A stretch of 64,000 bases of DNA from Mesoflavibacter sp037029465 (GCF_037029465.1 NZ_JAYMEM010000001.1:124001-188000), one strand, 5' to 3'; shown: positions 50,913 to 60,440, counted from the stretch's first letter. Numbers and translations are program-made. The notes: generated by a model from the sequence alone, not told the origin.

Positions 50913-51949
50913 TATTTAATTGAATCTTTAGTTGTTGCTGTAGTACTACTTGATGATTTTACACGCATACCTGCATAAGCGCCAGGTACTGGTTTACGTA
51001 ATATAATTGTACCATTTGGCACGTCTTTTAAAATTACTTTTGTCTCAGAAAAATGAATTGGCTTTGCAGGTATTACATCCAATAAACTATCTTTAACCAC
51101 ATAAATTTCTTGACTATCTAAAAGCAAGTTTCTGTCTATTTCTATAGCGTTGTCTACTTTTTCTGCATCTAAATTTGCTTCTAGATACATGCCTTCTTTT
51201 AAATCCGGATGTTTTACTTCTATAAATACAGTTATGGTTTGCGTGGTCGCATCAATATTACCATTTACACGAGATACTGTTCCTGTGTAGTTTTCAGTTT
51301 TTTCTAAGTTAGAAAGACTAACATTTTCACCTTCTTTTAAAACACTTGCAAAAGATTTACTCACTGCAACTTCCATTTCGTAAACTGAAGGATTTATAAA
51401 CTCTGCTAATTTTTGTCCATTACGCACCAAGGTACCTTCGGTTACTAAAGCTTCGGTTAAAATTCCTGAAAACGGTGCAGTAATGCGATATTTTGCTAAC
51501 CGTTGCTCTAAGTTTTTAACGTTGTAATAAGCACTAACAATACCTCTTCCGGTGATGAAATAATTTTCTTTTTCATTTGAAATTTCTGGAAGTTTTGGTG
51601 TTGTCTTGTTTAAATCAAAACCATTTAAATACGATTGCCACTTTGGGAAAACATCTGGAAAATCTAAACGTAAATCTGGCATAATCGCAGCAATGCTATT
51701 ATATAAATTACTTTTTGCAGATTGTACGCTAGCATAATATTCTGAAGCATCAATACGAATTAAAGTTTCTCCTTGATTATACTTTTGTCCTGGTTTAAAT
51801 AACTTATTCCCAGTTTTAAAAATACCTTGTACTTCTGAGTATAACTCGACTCTTTGCTTTGCTGTTAAGTTTCCGTTGGCTTGAATAACAATAGGAACAG
51901 TAGTATTTTTAACGGTATCTGTTAATACAGTTTTTACCACTTTAGGCAC
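50912..51949 (-). CDS. RND efflux periplasmic adaptor, apparently frameshifted at its 5' end
   Basis: A 345-residue membrane fusion protein read from an internal ATG. It has an alpha-helical hairpin region, the lipoyl-like ELYSEVQGIFKTGN and ITAPFSGILTEALVTEGTLV, and a beta-barrel segment (TGTVSRVNGNIDATTQTITV). The first residues of a real adaptor are absent: upstream in the same frame the sequence encodes AKIILSILGLALIAVTFFGA, a membrane anchor, but its natural ATG (52048-52050, reading MRK) is one base out of frame because a run of A has four bases, not five. The gene may therefore be inactive, use a non-ATG start, or reflect a sequencing error. Pump and TolC genes follow. Confidence 0.78.
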   Translation of the reverse strand: MPKVVKTVLTDTVKNTTVPIVIQANGNLTAKQRVELYSEVQGIFKTGNKLFKPGQKYNQGETLIRIDASEYYASVQSAKSNLYNSIAAIMPDLRLDFPDVFPKWQSYLNGFDLNKTTPKLPEISNEKENYFITGRGIVSAYYNVKNLEQRLAKYRITAPFSGILTEALVTEGTLVRNGQKLAEFINPSVYEMEVAVSKSFASVLKEGENVSLSNLEKTENYTGTVSRVNGNIDATTQTITVFIEVKHPDLKEGMYLEANLDAEKVDNAIEIDRNLLLDSQEIYVVKDSLLDVIPAKPIHFSETKVILKDVPNGTIILRKPVPGAYAGMRVKSSSSTTATTKDSIK

Positions 51950-52131
51950 TACTGGTTTTGGCTTGTTCTTATTATCTACTAGTGTTTTTGCTCCAAAAAA
52001 AGTTACTGCAATTAAAGCTAAACCAAGTATGCTAAGTATAATTTTCGCATGGTTAGAAAGTTATAAATCTTAAAACTACAAAACTAGCTTTTAGATAGAT
52101 GTAACTTTCTTAAAAATTTCTTAAAAAGAGA

Positions 52132-54039
52132 CTAACTAAGCGACTCTAATTCAATGGTAATAGCTTCCCAAGTTTCCATAAGTTCTGATAATTGATCTTT
52201 TTTTGCTTGGTAGTTATCAAAGAAGTTTGGCTGCGCAATAACTTCATCATAATTTGTTGCTAACTCTACATCAATTTCTTTAATTTCTTTTTCTAATTGA
52301 TTGATTTTAGCTTCTGTATTACTCAGTTTATTATTTAAAGATTTTAGTTTCTTTTGGTCTTCGTAAGATTGCTTATTACTTGCTTTTGGCGATTCTTTTT
52401 CTACGGTACGTTTTTCGACTTCACGTAAATTTTCAACATTACGTTGTTCTAAATAAAAATCGATATCACCTAAATATTCTTTGATGTGTTGATCTTTAAA
52501 TTCGAAAACTGTATTGGTCAAACCTTGAAGAAAATCTCTATCATGAGACACCAATATTAATGTACCTTCAAAACGTTGTAGCGCATCTTTTAGGACGTTT
52601 TTAGATTTAATATCTAAATGGTTGGTTGGCTCATCCATCACTAATACGTTAAAAGGCTGAAGCATTAGTTTTGCTAAAGCAAGACGATTACGTTCGCCTC
52701 CAGAAAGTACTCGTACGTACTTATCTACTTCTTCGCCTCTAAATAAAAACGACCCTAAAATATCACGTACTTTACTACGGTTAGATTCGTTTGCTGCATC
52801 AATCATAGTATCTAATACGGTTTTACTTCCGTCAAGATACTCTGCTTGATTTTGGGCAAAGTAGCCTATTTGTACGTTGTGACCTAGTTTTAGGTTTCCA
52901 TCGTGTTCAAGATCACCAACAATTATTTTAGCTAACGTAGATTTACCTTGTCCGTTTTGTCCAACAAAAGCGGTTTTAGCATCTCTTTCGATTAACAAGT
53001 CTACTTCACTTAAAACTTGCTTTTTCCCGTAGCTTTTAGATACGCTGTTAGCCTCTACTACAACTTTACCTGGCGTTACCGATACGGGGAAATTTAAGGT
53101 CATGACACTATTATCATCTTCATCAACCTCAATAATATCCATGCGGTCTAGCTTTTTGATTAAAGACTGTGCCATTGTTGCTTTACTAGCTTTAGCACGG
53201 AATTTTTCTATTAGCTTTTCGGTTTGCTCTATTTGCTTTTGCTGATTTTTTTGAGCGGCTAATTGTTGTGTTTTAATCTCATCTCGCAAGACTAAATATT
53301 TACTGTATGGTTTTGGATAATCGTAAATTCTACCTAAAGAAATTTCGATAGTACGATTGGTTACATTATCTAGAAACATTTTATCGTGAGACACAATAAC
53401 AACAGCTCCGGAATAGTTTTTTAAAAAACCTTCTAGCCAAATAATAGACTCGATATCTAAGTGGTTTGTAGGCTCATCTAATAACAAAATATCGTTGTTT
53501 TGAAGTAGAAGTTTCGCAAGTTCAATACGCATACGCCAACCACCAGAAAATGTATCGGTGAGTTTATTAAAATCTTCACGTTTAAATCCTAGTCCTTGCA
53601 ATATCTTTTCGGTATCACCTTGATAATTGTAACCTCCTATAATTTCGTATTGGTGTTGAACTTCGTTTAGCTCGACCATTAAATCATGATAGCTTTCGCT
53701 TTCATAATCGGTACGCTCTGCTAATTGCGTATTAATGGTTGCCATCTTAGCTTCTAAAGTTTTTATTTCTTCAAAAGCTTGATAGGATTCTTCCAATACC
53801 GTTCTACCAAAAACAAAGTCTATATCTTGCTTTAAAAAACCAATTTTTAAGTCTTTATCTGTAGCTATTTGACCAGAATCTGGCTGCATTTCTTTAGATA
53901 AAATTTTAAGCATAGTCGATTTTCCTGCTCCGTTTTTACCAATAAGACCTACTCTATCACCTCCGTTAAGTTTAAAGGTAATGTCTTCAAAAAGGAATTC
54001 TCCTTGAAAAGAAATAGATAAATTATGAATATTGAGCAT
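52132..54039 (-). CDS. ABC-F family ATP-binding protein
   Basis: A 635-residue twin-ATPase without membrane domains, starting at 54039 (MLNIHNLSISFQGEFLFED); a longer frame from 54120 adds a non-homologous N-terminus. Both nucleotide domains are complete: Walker A GLIGKNGAGKST and AFVGQNGQGKST, signature loops TFSGGWRMRIELAK and LSGGERNRLALAK, and Walker B LLLDEPTNHLD and LVMDEPTNHLD. The linker region and the C-terminal coiled coil (KLKSLNNKLSNTEAKINQLE) match the ABC-F translation-factor group. Ribosome-associated functions such as resolving stalled translation are typical; antibiotic resistance cannot be asserted. Confidence 0.93.
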   Translation of the reverse strand: MLNIHNLSISFQGEFLFEDITFKLNGGDRVGLIGKNGAGKSTMLKILSKEMQPDSGQIATDKDLKIGFLKQDIDFVFGRTVLEESYQAFEEIKTLEAKMATINTQLAERTDYESESYHDLMVELNEVQHQYEIIGGYNYQGDTEKILQGLGFKREDFNKLTDTFSGGWRMRIELAKLLLQNNDILLLDEPTNHLDIESIIWLEGFLKNYSGAVVIVSHDKMFLDNVTNRTIEISLGRIYDYPKPYSKYLVLRDEIKTQQLAAQKNQQKQIEQTEKLIEKFRAKASKATMAQSLIKKLDRMDIIEVDEDDNSVMTLNFPVSVTPGKVVVEANSVSKSYGKKQVLSEVDLLIERDAKTAFVGQNGQGKSTLAKIIVGDLEHDGNLKLGHNVQIGYFAQNQAEYLDGSKTVLDTMIDAANESNRSKVRDILGSFLFRGEEVDKYVRVLSGGERNRLALAKLMLQPFNVLVMDEPTNHLDIKSKNVLKDALQRFEGTLILVSHDRDFLQGLTNTVFEFKDQHIKEYLGDIDFYLEQRNVENLREVEKRTVEKESPKASNKQSYEDQKKLKSLNNKLSNTEAKINQLEKEIKEIDVELATNYDEVIAQPNFFDNYQAKKDQLSELMETWEAITIELESLS

Positions 54040-54125
54040 AGATTTGTGACTTTTGTTACTTATATTTTTACCAAGAAACTTTAATTTTGCATTTCTTAAA
54101 GCAATTGCAAAAGTACACAATTATT

Positions 54126-54512
54126 ATGTTTAAAAAAGGCTCTAAATTATACTCGATTATTACAGGGACTTGCCCTAAATGTCAAGAAGAATCTATGTAT
54201 GAAGATTCTAATCCTTACAATGTTTCAAAATTGTTTAGTATGCATGAGCGTTGCAGCAATTGTAATACTAAATACAAAATCGAGCCGTCATTTTTTTACG
54301 GTGCTATGTATGTAAGTTACGCTGTTGGTATTGCTTTTGGCGTAGCTGCTTTTGTAATTAGCTACCTTTTTATTGGCACGTCTTTAAAAAGCGCTTTTAT
54401 TGCTATTGTTGGTGCTTTAATTGTTTTTTACCCAGTAATTGTAAGGCTTTCTAGAAATATTTGGATTAATATTTTTATGAGTTACGATAAAAATTTAGCT
54501 AAAAAGAATTGA
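54126..54512 (+). CDS. DUF983 domain-containing protein
   Basis: A 128-residue membrane protein starting at 54126 (MFKKGSKLYSIITG). A zinc-ribbon-like N-terminus has CPKC and, after a spacer, CSNC (GTCPKCQEESMYED, HERCSNCNTKYKIEP). Two transmembrane helices follow (SYAVGIAFGVAAFVISYLF and SAFIAIVGALIVFYPVIVRL). This is the DUF983 layout; the family is often found near cytochrome oxidase genes in proteobacteria, but no such neighbours exist here. Divergent from the ABC-F gene; a dispersed repeat follows directly after its stop codon. Confidence 0.85.
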   Translation: MFKKGSKLYSIITGTCPKCQEESMYEDSNPYNVSKLFSMHERCSNCNTKYKIEPSFFYGAMYVSYAVGIAFGVAAFVISYLFIGTSLKSAFIAIVGALIVFYPVIVRLSRNIWINIFMSYDKNLAKKN

Positions 54513-54643
54513 TTTTTGGGCGTTACCTTAATCCTAAAAGTGTTTAGTATAAAGGTCGCGTTATCCACTATATCTTTTTTATAGATCACTTCGACTACGC
54601 TCAGTGAGCTATAAAAAAGGATGCCGTTACTACCGCTAACGCA
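54513..54643. repeat. Dispersed repeat element, copy C (inverted orientation)
   Basis: On the minus strand it begins GTTGCGTTAGCGGTAGTAACG, has GGCATCC and GATATAGTGGATAACGCGACC, and ends GGTAACGCCCAAAAA. The termini and internal blocks match copy B (13436-13530) and the termini of copy A. Inside it, CACTTCGACTACGCTCAGTG (54587-54606) is an inserted copy of the second palindrome type, also seen at 6190-6208. Confidence 0.8.
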
Positions 54644-54651
54644 ACTATCAG

Positions 54652-55701
54652 CTATAGATTAGTAAATCTGATAATATTAATCTCATCATCTAGAGGCATT
54701 TCATTTTCAATGTGGTTAAAAAGCTGTTTTGCAATGTAAGGTCCAATCATGACGCCTCTTGTTCCTAAACCATTAAGCACAAACATATTTTTATGTTCTG
54801 GATGAGCACCAACTAAAGGTCTTCTATCTTTAACCGTTGGTCGTATTCCTGCCACTTGATCTACAACTTCAAAATCGTATTTTAAAAAGGTTTTAAGCTT
54901 ATTTAAAAGCTCTTCTTTAGCTTTTTGTGTTACTGTGTTGGTTTTATCTTTCCACTCATAAGTAGCACCAACAATGTATTGATCCTTTTCTTTTAAAGGA
55001 ATTAAAAACGCACTAGATTTTAATACGTAATCCAACTTTAATTTTGGAGCTTTTATAATTAGAAGCTCTCCTTTAGTCCCGTTAAGTGGTAGAAAATTGA
55101 AATACGGATTTTGTTTTAAGCCAAAACCTTCGGCAAAGACAATTTGCTTCGCTTTTATAGTTTTATAATGTATACCAGTTGATTTTACTTCTAATTGATT
55201 ATGATTAAAACTTTCAGGATAATAACTATTTAGTTTTTTCAACCAATCTTTGTAGTTATCAATTAACGTATTGGTATCTATTTTTCCGGTTTCTAAAACT
55301 TCACCTAATTTAAAATCAGCATCAATTGCATCATTTTCATTAGTAATTAAATTAGTGTTTAAAAAAGGTTTTAATCCTTCTTTATCTGAAGCTTCAAACC
55401 AATTGTTTTGCTCTTCTAATGAAGTGAAACGTCTTCTTACAGGTATTTTATAATCTAATTTCACATCAAGTCTATCTTCAATATTTTGATAGGCTGGGAT
55501 AGCTAAATCTAATTGCTCCTTACTTTTCCAAACTTTTGAGAATCGTTTTAAAACAACTGGATTATACAATCCGCCAGCAACTAATGATGATTGCTGACTT
55601 TGATCATCAAAAACAACAAATGACTTTTGGTTAGAATATAGTTGCTCGCAAAAAGCTATTCCCGCTAAACCACAACCAACAATTATGTAATCTACTTCCA
55701 T
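54652..55701 (-). CDS. FAD-dependent oxidoreductase, DAO (D-amino-acid oxidase) family
   Basis: A 349-residue flavoprotein with the dinucleotide motif DYIIVGCGLAGIAFCEQLY (GxGxxG at about residues 9-14), an early SSLVAGGLYNPVVLKRF, and the C-terminal FAD-binding DRRPLVGAHPEHKNMFVLNG followed by GTRGVMIGPYIAKQL. It resembles glycine oxidase/ThiO or MnmC-like amine oxidases; a specific substrate is not decidable. No signal peptide is present. It is downstream of the gldKLMN run on the same strand but separated from it by a terminator, so it is probably transcribed independently. Confidence 0.87.
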   Translation of the reverse strand: MEVDYIIVGCGLAGIAFCEQLYSNQKSFVVFDDQSQQSSLVAGGLYNPVVLKRFSKVWKSKEQLDLAIPAYQNIEDRLDVKLDYKIPVRRRFTSLEEQNNWFEASDKEGLKPFLNTNLITNENDAIDADFKLGEVLETGKIDTNTLIDNYKDWLKKLNSYYPESFNHNQLEVKSTGIHYKTIKAKQIVFAEGFGLKQNPYFNFLPLNGTKGELLIIKAPKLKLDYVLKSSAFLIPLKEKDQYIVGATYEWKDKTNTVTQKAKEELLNKLKTFLKYDFEVVDQVAGIRPTVKDRRPLVGAHPEHKNMFVLNGLGTRGVMIGPYIAKQLFNHIENEMPLDDEINIIRFTNL

Positions 55702-55723
55702 AGTGCAAAGGTAATAAAGGGTA

Positions 55724-55757
55724 TAAAAAAACGCTCACTAAAATAGTGAGCGTTTTT
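55724..55757 (-). terminator. Terminator after gldN
   Basis: AAAAAACGCTCACTA / TAGTGAGCGTTTTT is a perfect stem of about 13 bases with an AAA loop; the plus-strand A run supplies T on the minus strand, ending the gldKLMN transcript. Confidence 0.88.
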
Positions 55758-55777
55758 AAATATTATTTAGTTACTTA

Positions 55778-56677
55778 TTAGTAAGACCACATGTCTAACT
55801 CAAAGTTTCTAATTTTTTCTTTAATTCTTTCAGATTCTAAAAGTTGCATTAATGCATTTTCTGCAATGTATTCTTTTACTTCTCTATCTCCATAAACGTT
55901 TTCTTCTTTGTAGATAATACCATTAAAACGTCTAGAATTTAAGATATGATCAAAAGTAAAAGGCATAGCACTGTTTTTTGTGTTGAATGCTTTTGCTTCG
56001 TGTAAAACATCTCTTGCATCTGGATAGAAAATCCAGAATAATGGAATTGGCTCGTTGTTAGCAGGATCGTCAGAGTCGATAAAGTTAACATCTGGAGCAG
56101 CTGGTGCAATTGCAAGAATACGATATTTTAATTCGCCTTGACGCTTGTCAAAGTACCATAATCCTTTGATTAAGTAAGCAGATACATTGTAAGCAGAAAT
56201 TGTTCTTTTAATAATGTATTCTGGATCTACGTAACCATCTGCATTTAACTGATCGTAACCAATATCCATTGTATCAATAGATGTTCTGATTTGAGCAATC
56301 TCTTTTTTAGTCTTCTTTGAAGTAAAATAAGAGTCTGTATAAACGTCTTCAATTTTATTTTCGTCTACAGCTTTCATTAATGCATCAAATAAAGAACGTC
56401 TATCACTACCAATATTATTTGTATCTACTGGATAGTATAATGGAAAGTTTACACGCTCATCTAAAACCACTTTTTCCCAAGTCATTTTAGCAAACATAAT
56501 ATCTCTATCATCAACATAACCGTATTCCAAAGGTTTGTCGTTATCTAAAGCTTTTTGTTCTTCTGTTCTAAACCCAATTTGATCTGGATCTTTTGCATTA
56601 AGAATGTTAGCTTGTGCATTTACTTGAGCAGTAAAAACTACTCCGAATACGATTGCTAATAAAGATTTATAATTCAT
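55778..56677 (-). CDS. gldN: Gliding motility protein GldN (PorN-type T9SS component)
   Basis: A 299-residue periplasmic protein of the type IX secretion and gliding apparatus. A signal peptide (SLLAIVFGVVFTAQVNAQ) is followed by GldN features: DDRDIMFAKMTWEKVVLDER, NFPLYYPVDTNNIGSDRRSL, SAYLIKGLWYFDKRQGELK and a C-terminal MQLLESERIKEKIRNFELD. GldN acts with GldK at the outer-membrane ring in current T9SS models. It is the last gene of gldKLMN, in standard order, 32 bases after gldM. Confidence 0.95.
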   Translation of the reverse strand: MNYKSLLAIVFGVVFTAQVNAQANILNAKDPDQIGFRTEEQKALDNDKPLEYGYVDDRDIMFAKMTWEKVVLDERVNFPLYYPVDTNNIGSDRRSLFDALMKAVDENKIEDVYTDSYFTSKKTKKEIAQIRTSIDTMDIGYDQLNADGYVDPEYIIKRTISAYNVSAYLIKGLWYFDKRQGELKYRILAIAPAAPDVNFIDSDDPANNEPIPLFWIFYPDARDVLHEAKAFNTKNSAMPFTFDHILNSRRFNGIIYKEENVYGDREVKEYIAENALMQLLESERIKEKIRNFELDMWSY

Positions 56678-56709
56678 CTGAAAAATTTTAAAATGTTAAT
56701 CAATTATGA

Positions 56710-58272
56710 TTAGTTTGCTAACTCAATTACGATAGCTGTTGCCGGCTTAATTTTTACGCTTGAATTAGCTTTTGACGAAATGTCAAATATTTGGATAGCT
56801 TCACCACGCTTAGCTTTTCTTAACGCCGCTTTAGCTTGTCCGTTTAATTTATTACCAGATACTCTTACTGTAGCTTCACCTGGAACTTTAAATTTGAAAC
56901 CAGTTACTGTTAACGGTAAATCAAAATCAAAGTCTTCTAATTCTGCTTTAATAGTACCTATTTCTACGTTGTTTCTTGGTAAAGAACCAGAAGACATACC
57001 TGCGATCTTACCAGTTGGCTTAGGTATATCTTTAATTCTAAACGTTTTACTATCTCTAGCTGAAGAACCATCGTCTAAGGTAGCTGTAACATTAATAGTT
57101 ACTTCTTTACCTCCACCTGGACTCATAACATATTTACCAACACCTGAAGTTTTAGAAAGACCATTACCTGAGGCTTTTACTTTGTTATCTGGCACACCAG
57201 CAAATGAAATTGTCATTGGGTTTGGTACACCACGGTAAACAACATTCATTTTGTCTGCAGATATAGTTGCAGAGTTAGGTCTTGGTACAACAACATAGTT
57301 TCCTTTGATGTCAATTTCTAATGGTTTACCATCTTCTAAGAAAGTAAATTTACCATCAATTTCGTGCTCACCAACATTACCTACATTAAAGTCTAATCTA
57401 GCAGCTCCTGTAGAGTCGATAGCGTTTGATAAATCTATTTCTTGACCAGAAACTGTCATTTTAGTTGGAACAACATTAGCATACTTTCCTAAAACTACAC
57501 GTCCTTGGAATTTTTCACCAGCAAAGAAAGCTGATTTATCTGCTAATACAATTGCTTGATAATTCTTTAATGATGTAGCATCACTAACTAAGTTACCTAA
57601 AAACCCATTATAAATGTTAGTTTCAGTAGCTTTAACATCATTTTGCATAGCTGTTAACTTTGTGTAAGAAGCAATAGCTGGGAAACCTTGAAAGTGATAG
57701 TTTAACCAATCAACTTTTTTACCATCATTGTTTTCTACTTTAGCTGTGCTAAAACGCTCTTCAAAGCTAGTAATAACTGGTTGCCATTTTCCTTCGTTAG
57801 GAATAACAGCTTTAATGTCTGCTTTGTACTTTTCTATTCTGTCAACGATCTCTTGACCTCTTTTAGTTAATCTGTCTCCAGTAAACCAATGCTCATCAAG
57901 TTTGTCTCCCTTATCCATTTCTTCGTAAGGTAATTGACCATTTTCCATTTCGTATTGACCTAATTTTACAATGTCTCTAGCTTTTACATCATCTAAAAAC
58001 TTGTAAAACTCGTCTGATATAATACTGATTTGTTTAGCTTTCTCGTTAGGTGCAGCAAATTGTTCTGGCTTTTCTTCAGCTTGTGTTTCTAACTGTCTTA
58101 AAATACCATCGTTTGAATTTGCAGCTAACTCATTAGCTCTATCAAATTTTTGATCCATTAACCCGAATGCAGATAGTACCTCTTTCGACATTGTCATTGC
58201 AATCATCGAGATGAATACTAAGTACATCAAGTTAATCATTTTCTGCCTTGCAGATAATTTTCCTCCTGCCAT
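56710..58272 (-). CDS. gldM: Gliding motility protein GldM (PorM-type T9SS motor component)
   Basis: A 520-residue protein with one N-terminal membrane helix (MINLMYLVFISMIAMTMSKE, residues 12-31) and a long periplasmic shaft of four domains. GldM-typical sequence includes MAGGKLSARQKM at the start, FRIKDIPKPTGKIAGMSSG and the C-terminal EAIQIFDISSKANSSVKIKP. With GldL it forms the proton-driven motor that powers secretion and gliding; the acidic residue in the helix (Glu31 in SKEVLS) matches known GldM. Upstream of gldN in standard order. Confidence 0.95.
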   Translation of the reverse strand: MAGGKLSARQKMINLMYLVFISMIAMTMSKEVLSAFGLMDQKFDRANELAANSNDGILRQLETQAEEKPEQFAAPNEKAKQISIISDEFYKFLDDVKARDIVKLGQYEMENGQLPYEEMDKGDKLDEHWFTGDRLTKRGQEIVDRIEKYKADIKAVIPNEGKWQPVITSFEERFSTAKVENNDGKKVDWLNYHFQGFPAIASYTKLTAMQNDVKATETNIYNGFLGNLVSDATSLKNYQAIVLADKSAFFAGEKFQGRVVLGKYANVVPTKMTVSGQEIDLSNAIDSTGAARLDFNVGNVGEHEIDGKFTFLEDGKPLEIDIKGNYVVVPRPNSATISADKMNVVYRGVPNPMTISFAGVPDNKVKASGNGLSKTSGVGKYVMSPGGGKEVTINVTATLDDGSSARDSKTFRIKDIPKPTGKIAGMSSGSLPRNNVEIGTIKAELEDFDFDLPLTVTGFKFKVPGEATVRVSGNKLNGQAKAALRKAKRGEAIQIFDISSKANSSVKIKPATAIVIELAN

Positions 58273-58326
58273 TTCTAATTAGTTTTTTCTTTTTTAATTA
58301 TTAAATAAATTGAGACTAATTACTAA

Positions 58327-58962
58327 TTAGTTTTTTGACATTGCAGATAACATTCCACCGTAAACTCCATTTAATGAAGATAAGTTAGATGCTAAAGATT
58401 GCATTTGCTCTTTTAATTTAGCAGCATTTTCTACAGTCTCTTCGTTAATTGAAGCTTGACGACTAGCAGCTTCCATTTGAACTTTATATAAGCTGTTTAA
58501 AGACTCCATTTGAGCAGCAGCTAAAGACATTTCTTCACCGTATTTTTTAGTTGCAGCAACAGAATCTACTGTTGGAGCGATACCTTTTGCAGCACCTTCA
58601 AAGTTTTTAATGCTTTCTCCTAAGCTAGCCATTAACTCACCGTCAATTTTAGCTTCTTTTAATAAGTTATCTAATTTTTTAGATAATAAACCTTCTGCAT
58701 CTTTAGGCTCTTCAGTTTTTGCTTTCTTACCAGTTGATTGTCCTCCTGCTAATTCTGGATAAACTAATGACCAATCTAAATCTGCTTGAGATTTTTCGAA
58801 TGCAGAAATTATAAATACAATAGCTTCTACAATCATACCAATTGCTAAGATTAACGAACCATAAGGCCAGTGTTGAATTTTGAATAACGCTCCAATAATT
58901 ACAATTGCAGCTCCTAGTCCGTAGACCATATTCATTGTTGAGATTTTTCCTTTTTGTGCCAT
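58327..58962 (-). CDS. gldL: Gliding motility protein GldL (PorL-type T9SS motor component)
   Basis: A 211-residue inner-membrane protein with two N-terminal transmembrane helices (TMNMVYGLGAAIVIIGALF and GSLILAIGMIVEAIVFIISA), the second containing the Glu of the proton pathway, connected by KIQHWPYG. A cytoplasmic Ala/Lys/Glu-rich coil follows, ending ASNLSSLNGVYGGMLSAMSK. Family members form a pentamer around GldM. It lies between gldK and gldM, 54 bases upstream of gldM. Confidence 0.96.
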   Translation of the reverse strand: MAQKGKISTMNMVYGLGAAIVIIGALFKIQHWPYGSLILAIGMIVEAIVFIISAFEKSQADLDWSLVYPELAGGQSTGKKAKTEEPKDAEGLLSKKLDNLLKEAKIDGELMASLGESIKNFEGAAKGIAPTVDSVAATKKYGEEMSLAAAQMESLNSLYKVQMEAASRQASINEETVENAAKLKEQMQSLASNLSSLNGVYGGMLSAMSKN

Positions 58963-59030
58963 AATTTCTAAGTTTTAGTTTTTTCTACTGTGGTAGTAGG
59001 TTGTTATAATTTAGTTAAGTTGTTTAATTA

Positions 59031-60398
59031 TTATTGTCTTGCATTAGCTGTTACATCTGTTCCCATATAATCCTGAACAGTTCTGAAACCAATATAACTT
59101 CTTGCAGAATCTGCATATTCGTAATCTCTTGAACTTACTTGTAAGAAGTAAGCAACATCTTTCCAAGAACCACCTCTAACAACTTTACGTTTGTTGTTTG
59201 GATCATTAACACTTGGATTAATTGTTGATGCATACTCATAAGAACCTGGATCGTAAGATGAATCTACCCATTCTGATACGTTTCCAGCCATGTTATATAA
59301 ATTAAAGTCATTTGGCTCATAAGCATCAGCTTCTACTGTGTATAATGCCTGGTCAGCTGCATAATCTCCTCTTAAAGGCTTGAAGTTTGCCATAAAACAA
59401 CCTCTATCGTTTTTAGCATAAGGTCCTCCCCAAGGAAAAGTAGCTGCTTGTAAACCACCTCTAGCTGCATATTCCCATTGTGCTTCAGATGGTAATCTAT
59501 ATCTACTAACAAAATGTTTACCTCTTTCTTTACGTGCTTGATTGTGCCATAACGTTCTCCATTCACAAAACGCTTTAGCTTGTTGCCAAGACACACCAAC
59601 TACAGGGTAATCACTGTAAGCATCATGCCAGAAATAGTCATTATGCATTGGCTCGTTATAAGAGTAAGCGAAGTCTCTAATCCAAACTGTTGTATCTGGA
59701 TAAATTTCTACTTCTTCTTTTACTATTACGTCTTTACGTCTTAAGTTTTTGTTTTTTGCAGCTTTTGCAATATCCATGTAAGAGTATTGGAATTTAAACT
59801 TAGTTACATCCCAAGTTCTTTGTCCGTTGTAAGACTCTTCTAATGGTAAGTACATAGTATCCATAACCTCAACATAATATTCGTCAGGATATTCTGCAGT
59901 ATCAAATATTAAATCTATATCGTGATTAAGCTTTCTTCCTTCGTAACCAGTTTCACCTAAACCACTGTAGTTAACATACATATATTGTTCGTACGGAGTC
60001 ATATCACCTTCTTCTGTGTCTTTAAAAGCGAAATCACCAATACCTCCATCTCCTGGAGTTGCACCAACCTCATCAGCTAAGATTGCTAATTTAGTACGGA
60101 TAGTCGAGTCACGTACCCATTCTACAAACTGGCGATACTCACTATTAGTTATTTCTGTTTCATCCATATAATAAGATGCAACAGTTACAGTTTTAGCAGG
60201 AGCATCTTGGATACCTGCCAAATCATCATCGGCTTTACCCATAATAAAAGCCCCACCAGGTATTAAAGTCATACCGTAAGGCTTCTCTGGATGCCATTTT
60301 TTTCCTTTAACACCAACTAGCTGTCCTTGGTCTTTAGATCCACAACTTGCTAATAGTGCGAAAACCGCTGTTAATAATACAAACTTCTTCATATTCAT
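59031..60398 (-). CDS. gldK: Gliding motility lipoprotein GldK (PorK-type T9SS component)
   Basis: A 455-residue outer-membrane lipoprotein (lipobox LLASCGSK, Cys19) with a formylglycine-generating enzyme-like (FGE-sulfatase) fold: KPYGMTLIPGGAFIMGK at the start, YPVVGVSWQQAKAFCEWRT in the middle and the C-terminal KVVRGGSWKDVAYFLQVSSR with GFRTVQDY. In GldK the fold has lost enzyme activity and serves as a ring component with GldN. It is the first gene of the operon; Met1 and Met3 are alternative starts. An 18-base perfect palindrome lies 25 bases upstream. Confidence 0.95.
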   Translation of the reverse strand: MNMKKFVLLTAVFALLASCGSKDQGQLVGVKGKKWHPEKPYGMTLIPGGAFIMGKADDDLAGIQDAPAKTVTVASYYMDETEITNSEYRQFVEWVRDSTIRTKLAILADEVGATPGDGGIGDFAFKDTEEGDMTPYEQYMYVNYSGLGETGYEGRKLNHDIDLIFDTAEYPDEYYVEVMDTMYLPLEESYNGQRTWDVTKFKFQYSYMDIAKAAKNKNLRRKDVIVKEEVEIYPDTTVWIRDFAYSYNEPMHNDYFWHDAYSDYPVVGVSWQQAKAFCEWRTLWHNQARKERGKHFVSRYRLPSEAQWEYAARGGLQAATFPWGGPYAKNDRGCFMANFKPLRGDYAADQALYTVEADAYEPNDFNLYNMAGNVSEWVDSSYDPGSYEYASTINPSVNDPNNKRKVVRGGSWKDVAYFLQVSSRDYEYADSARSYIGFRTVQDYMGTDVTANARQ

Positions 60399-60422
60399 AG
60401 AAAACTCGAGGTTAATTTTATA

Positions 60423-60440
60423 CTCTTAAAATTTTAAGAG
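60423..60440. promoter_or_regulatory. Perfect 18-base palindrome in the gldK leader
   Basis: CTCTTAAAATTTTAAGAG is exactly self-complementary, 25 bases upstream of the gldK start codon. There is no loop, so it is more like a dimeric protein-binding site than an RNA terminator. A chance palindrome cannot be excluded. Confidence 0.45.

Noticed and set aside
56780..57238. 152-residue frame opposite gldM
   Set aside because: gldM is complete and conserved there; the antisense frame is a shadow without a known fold.
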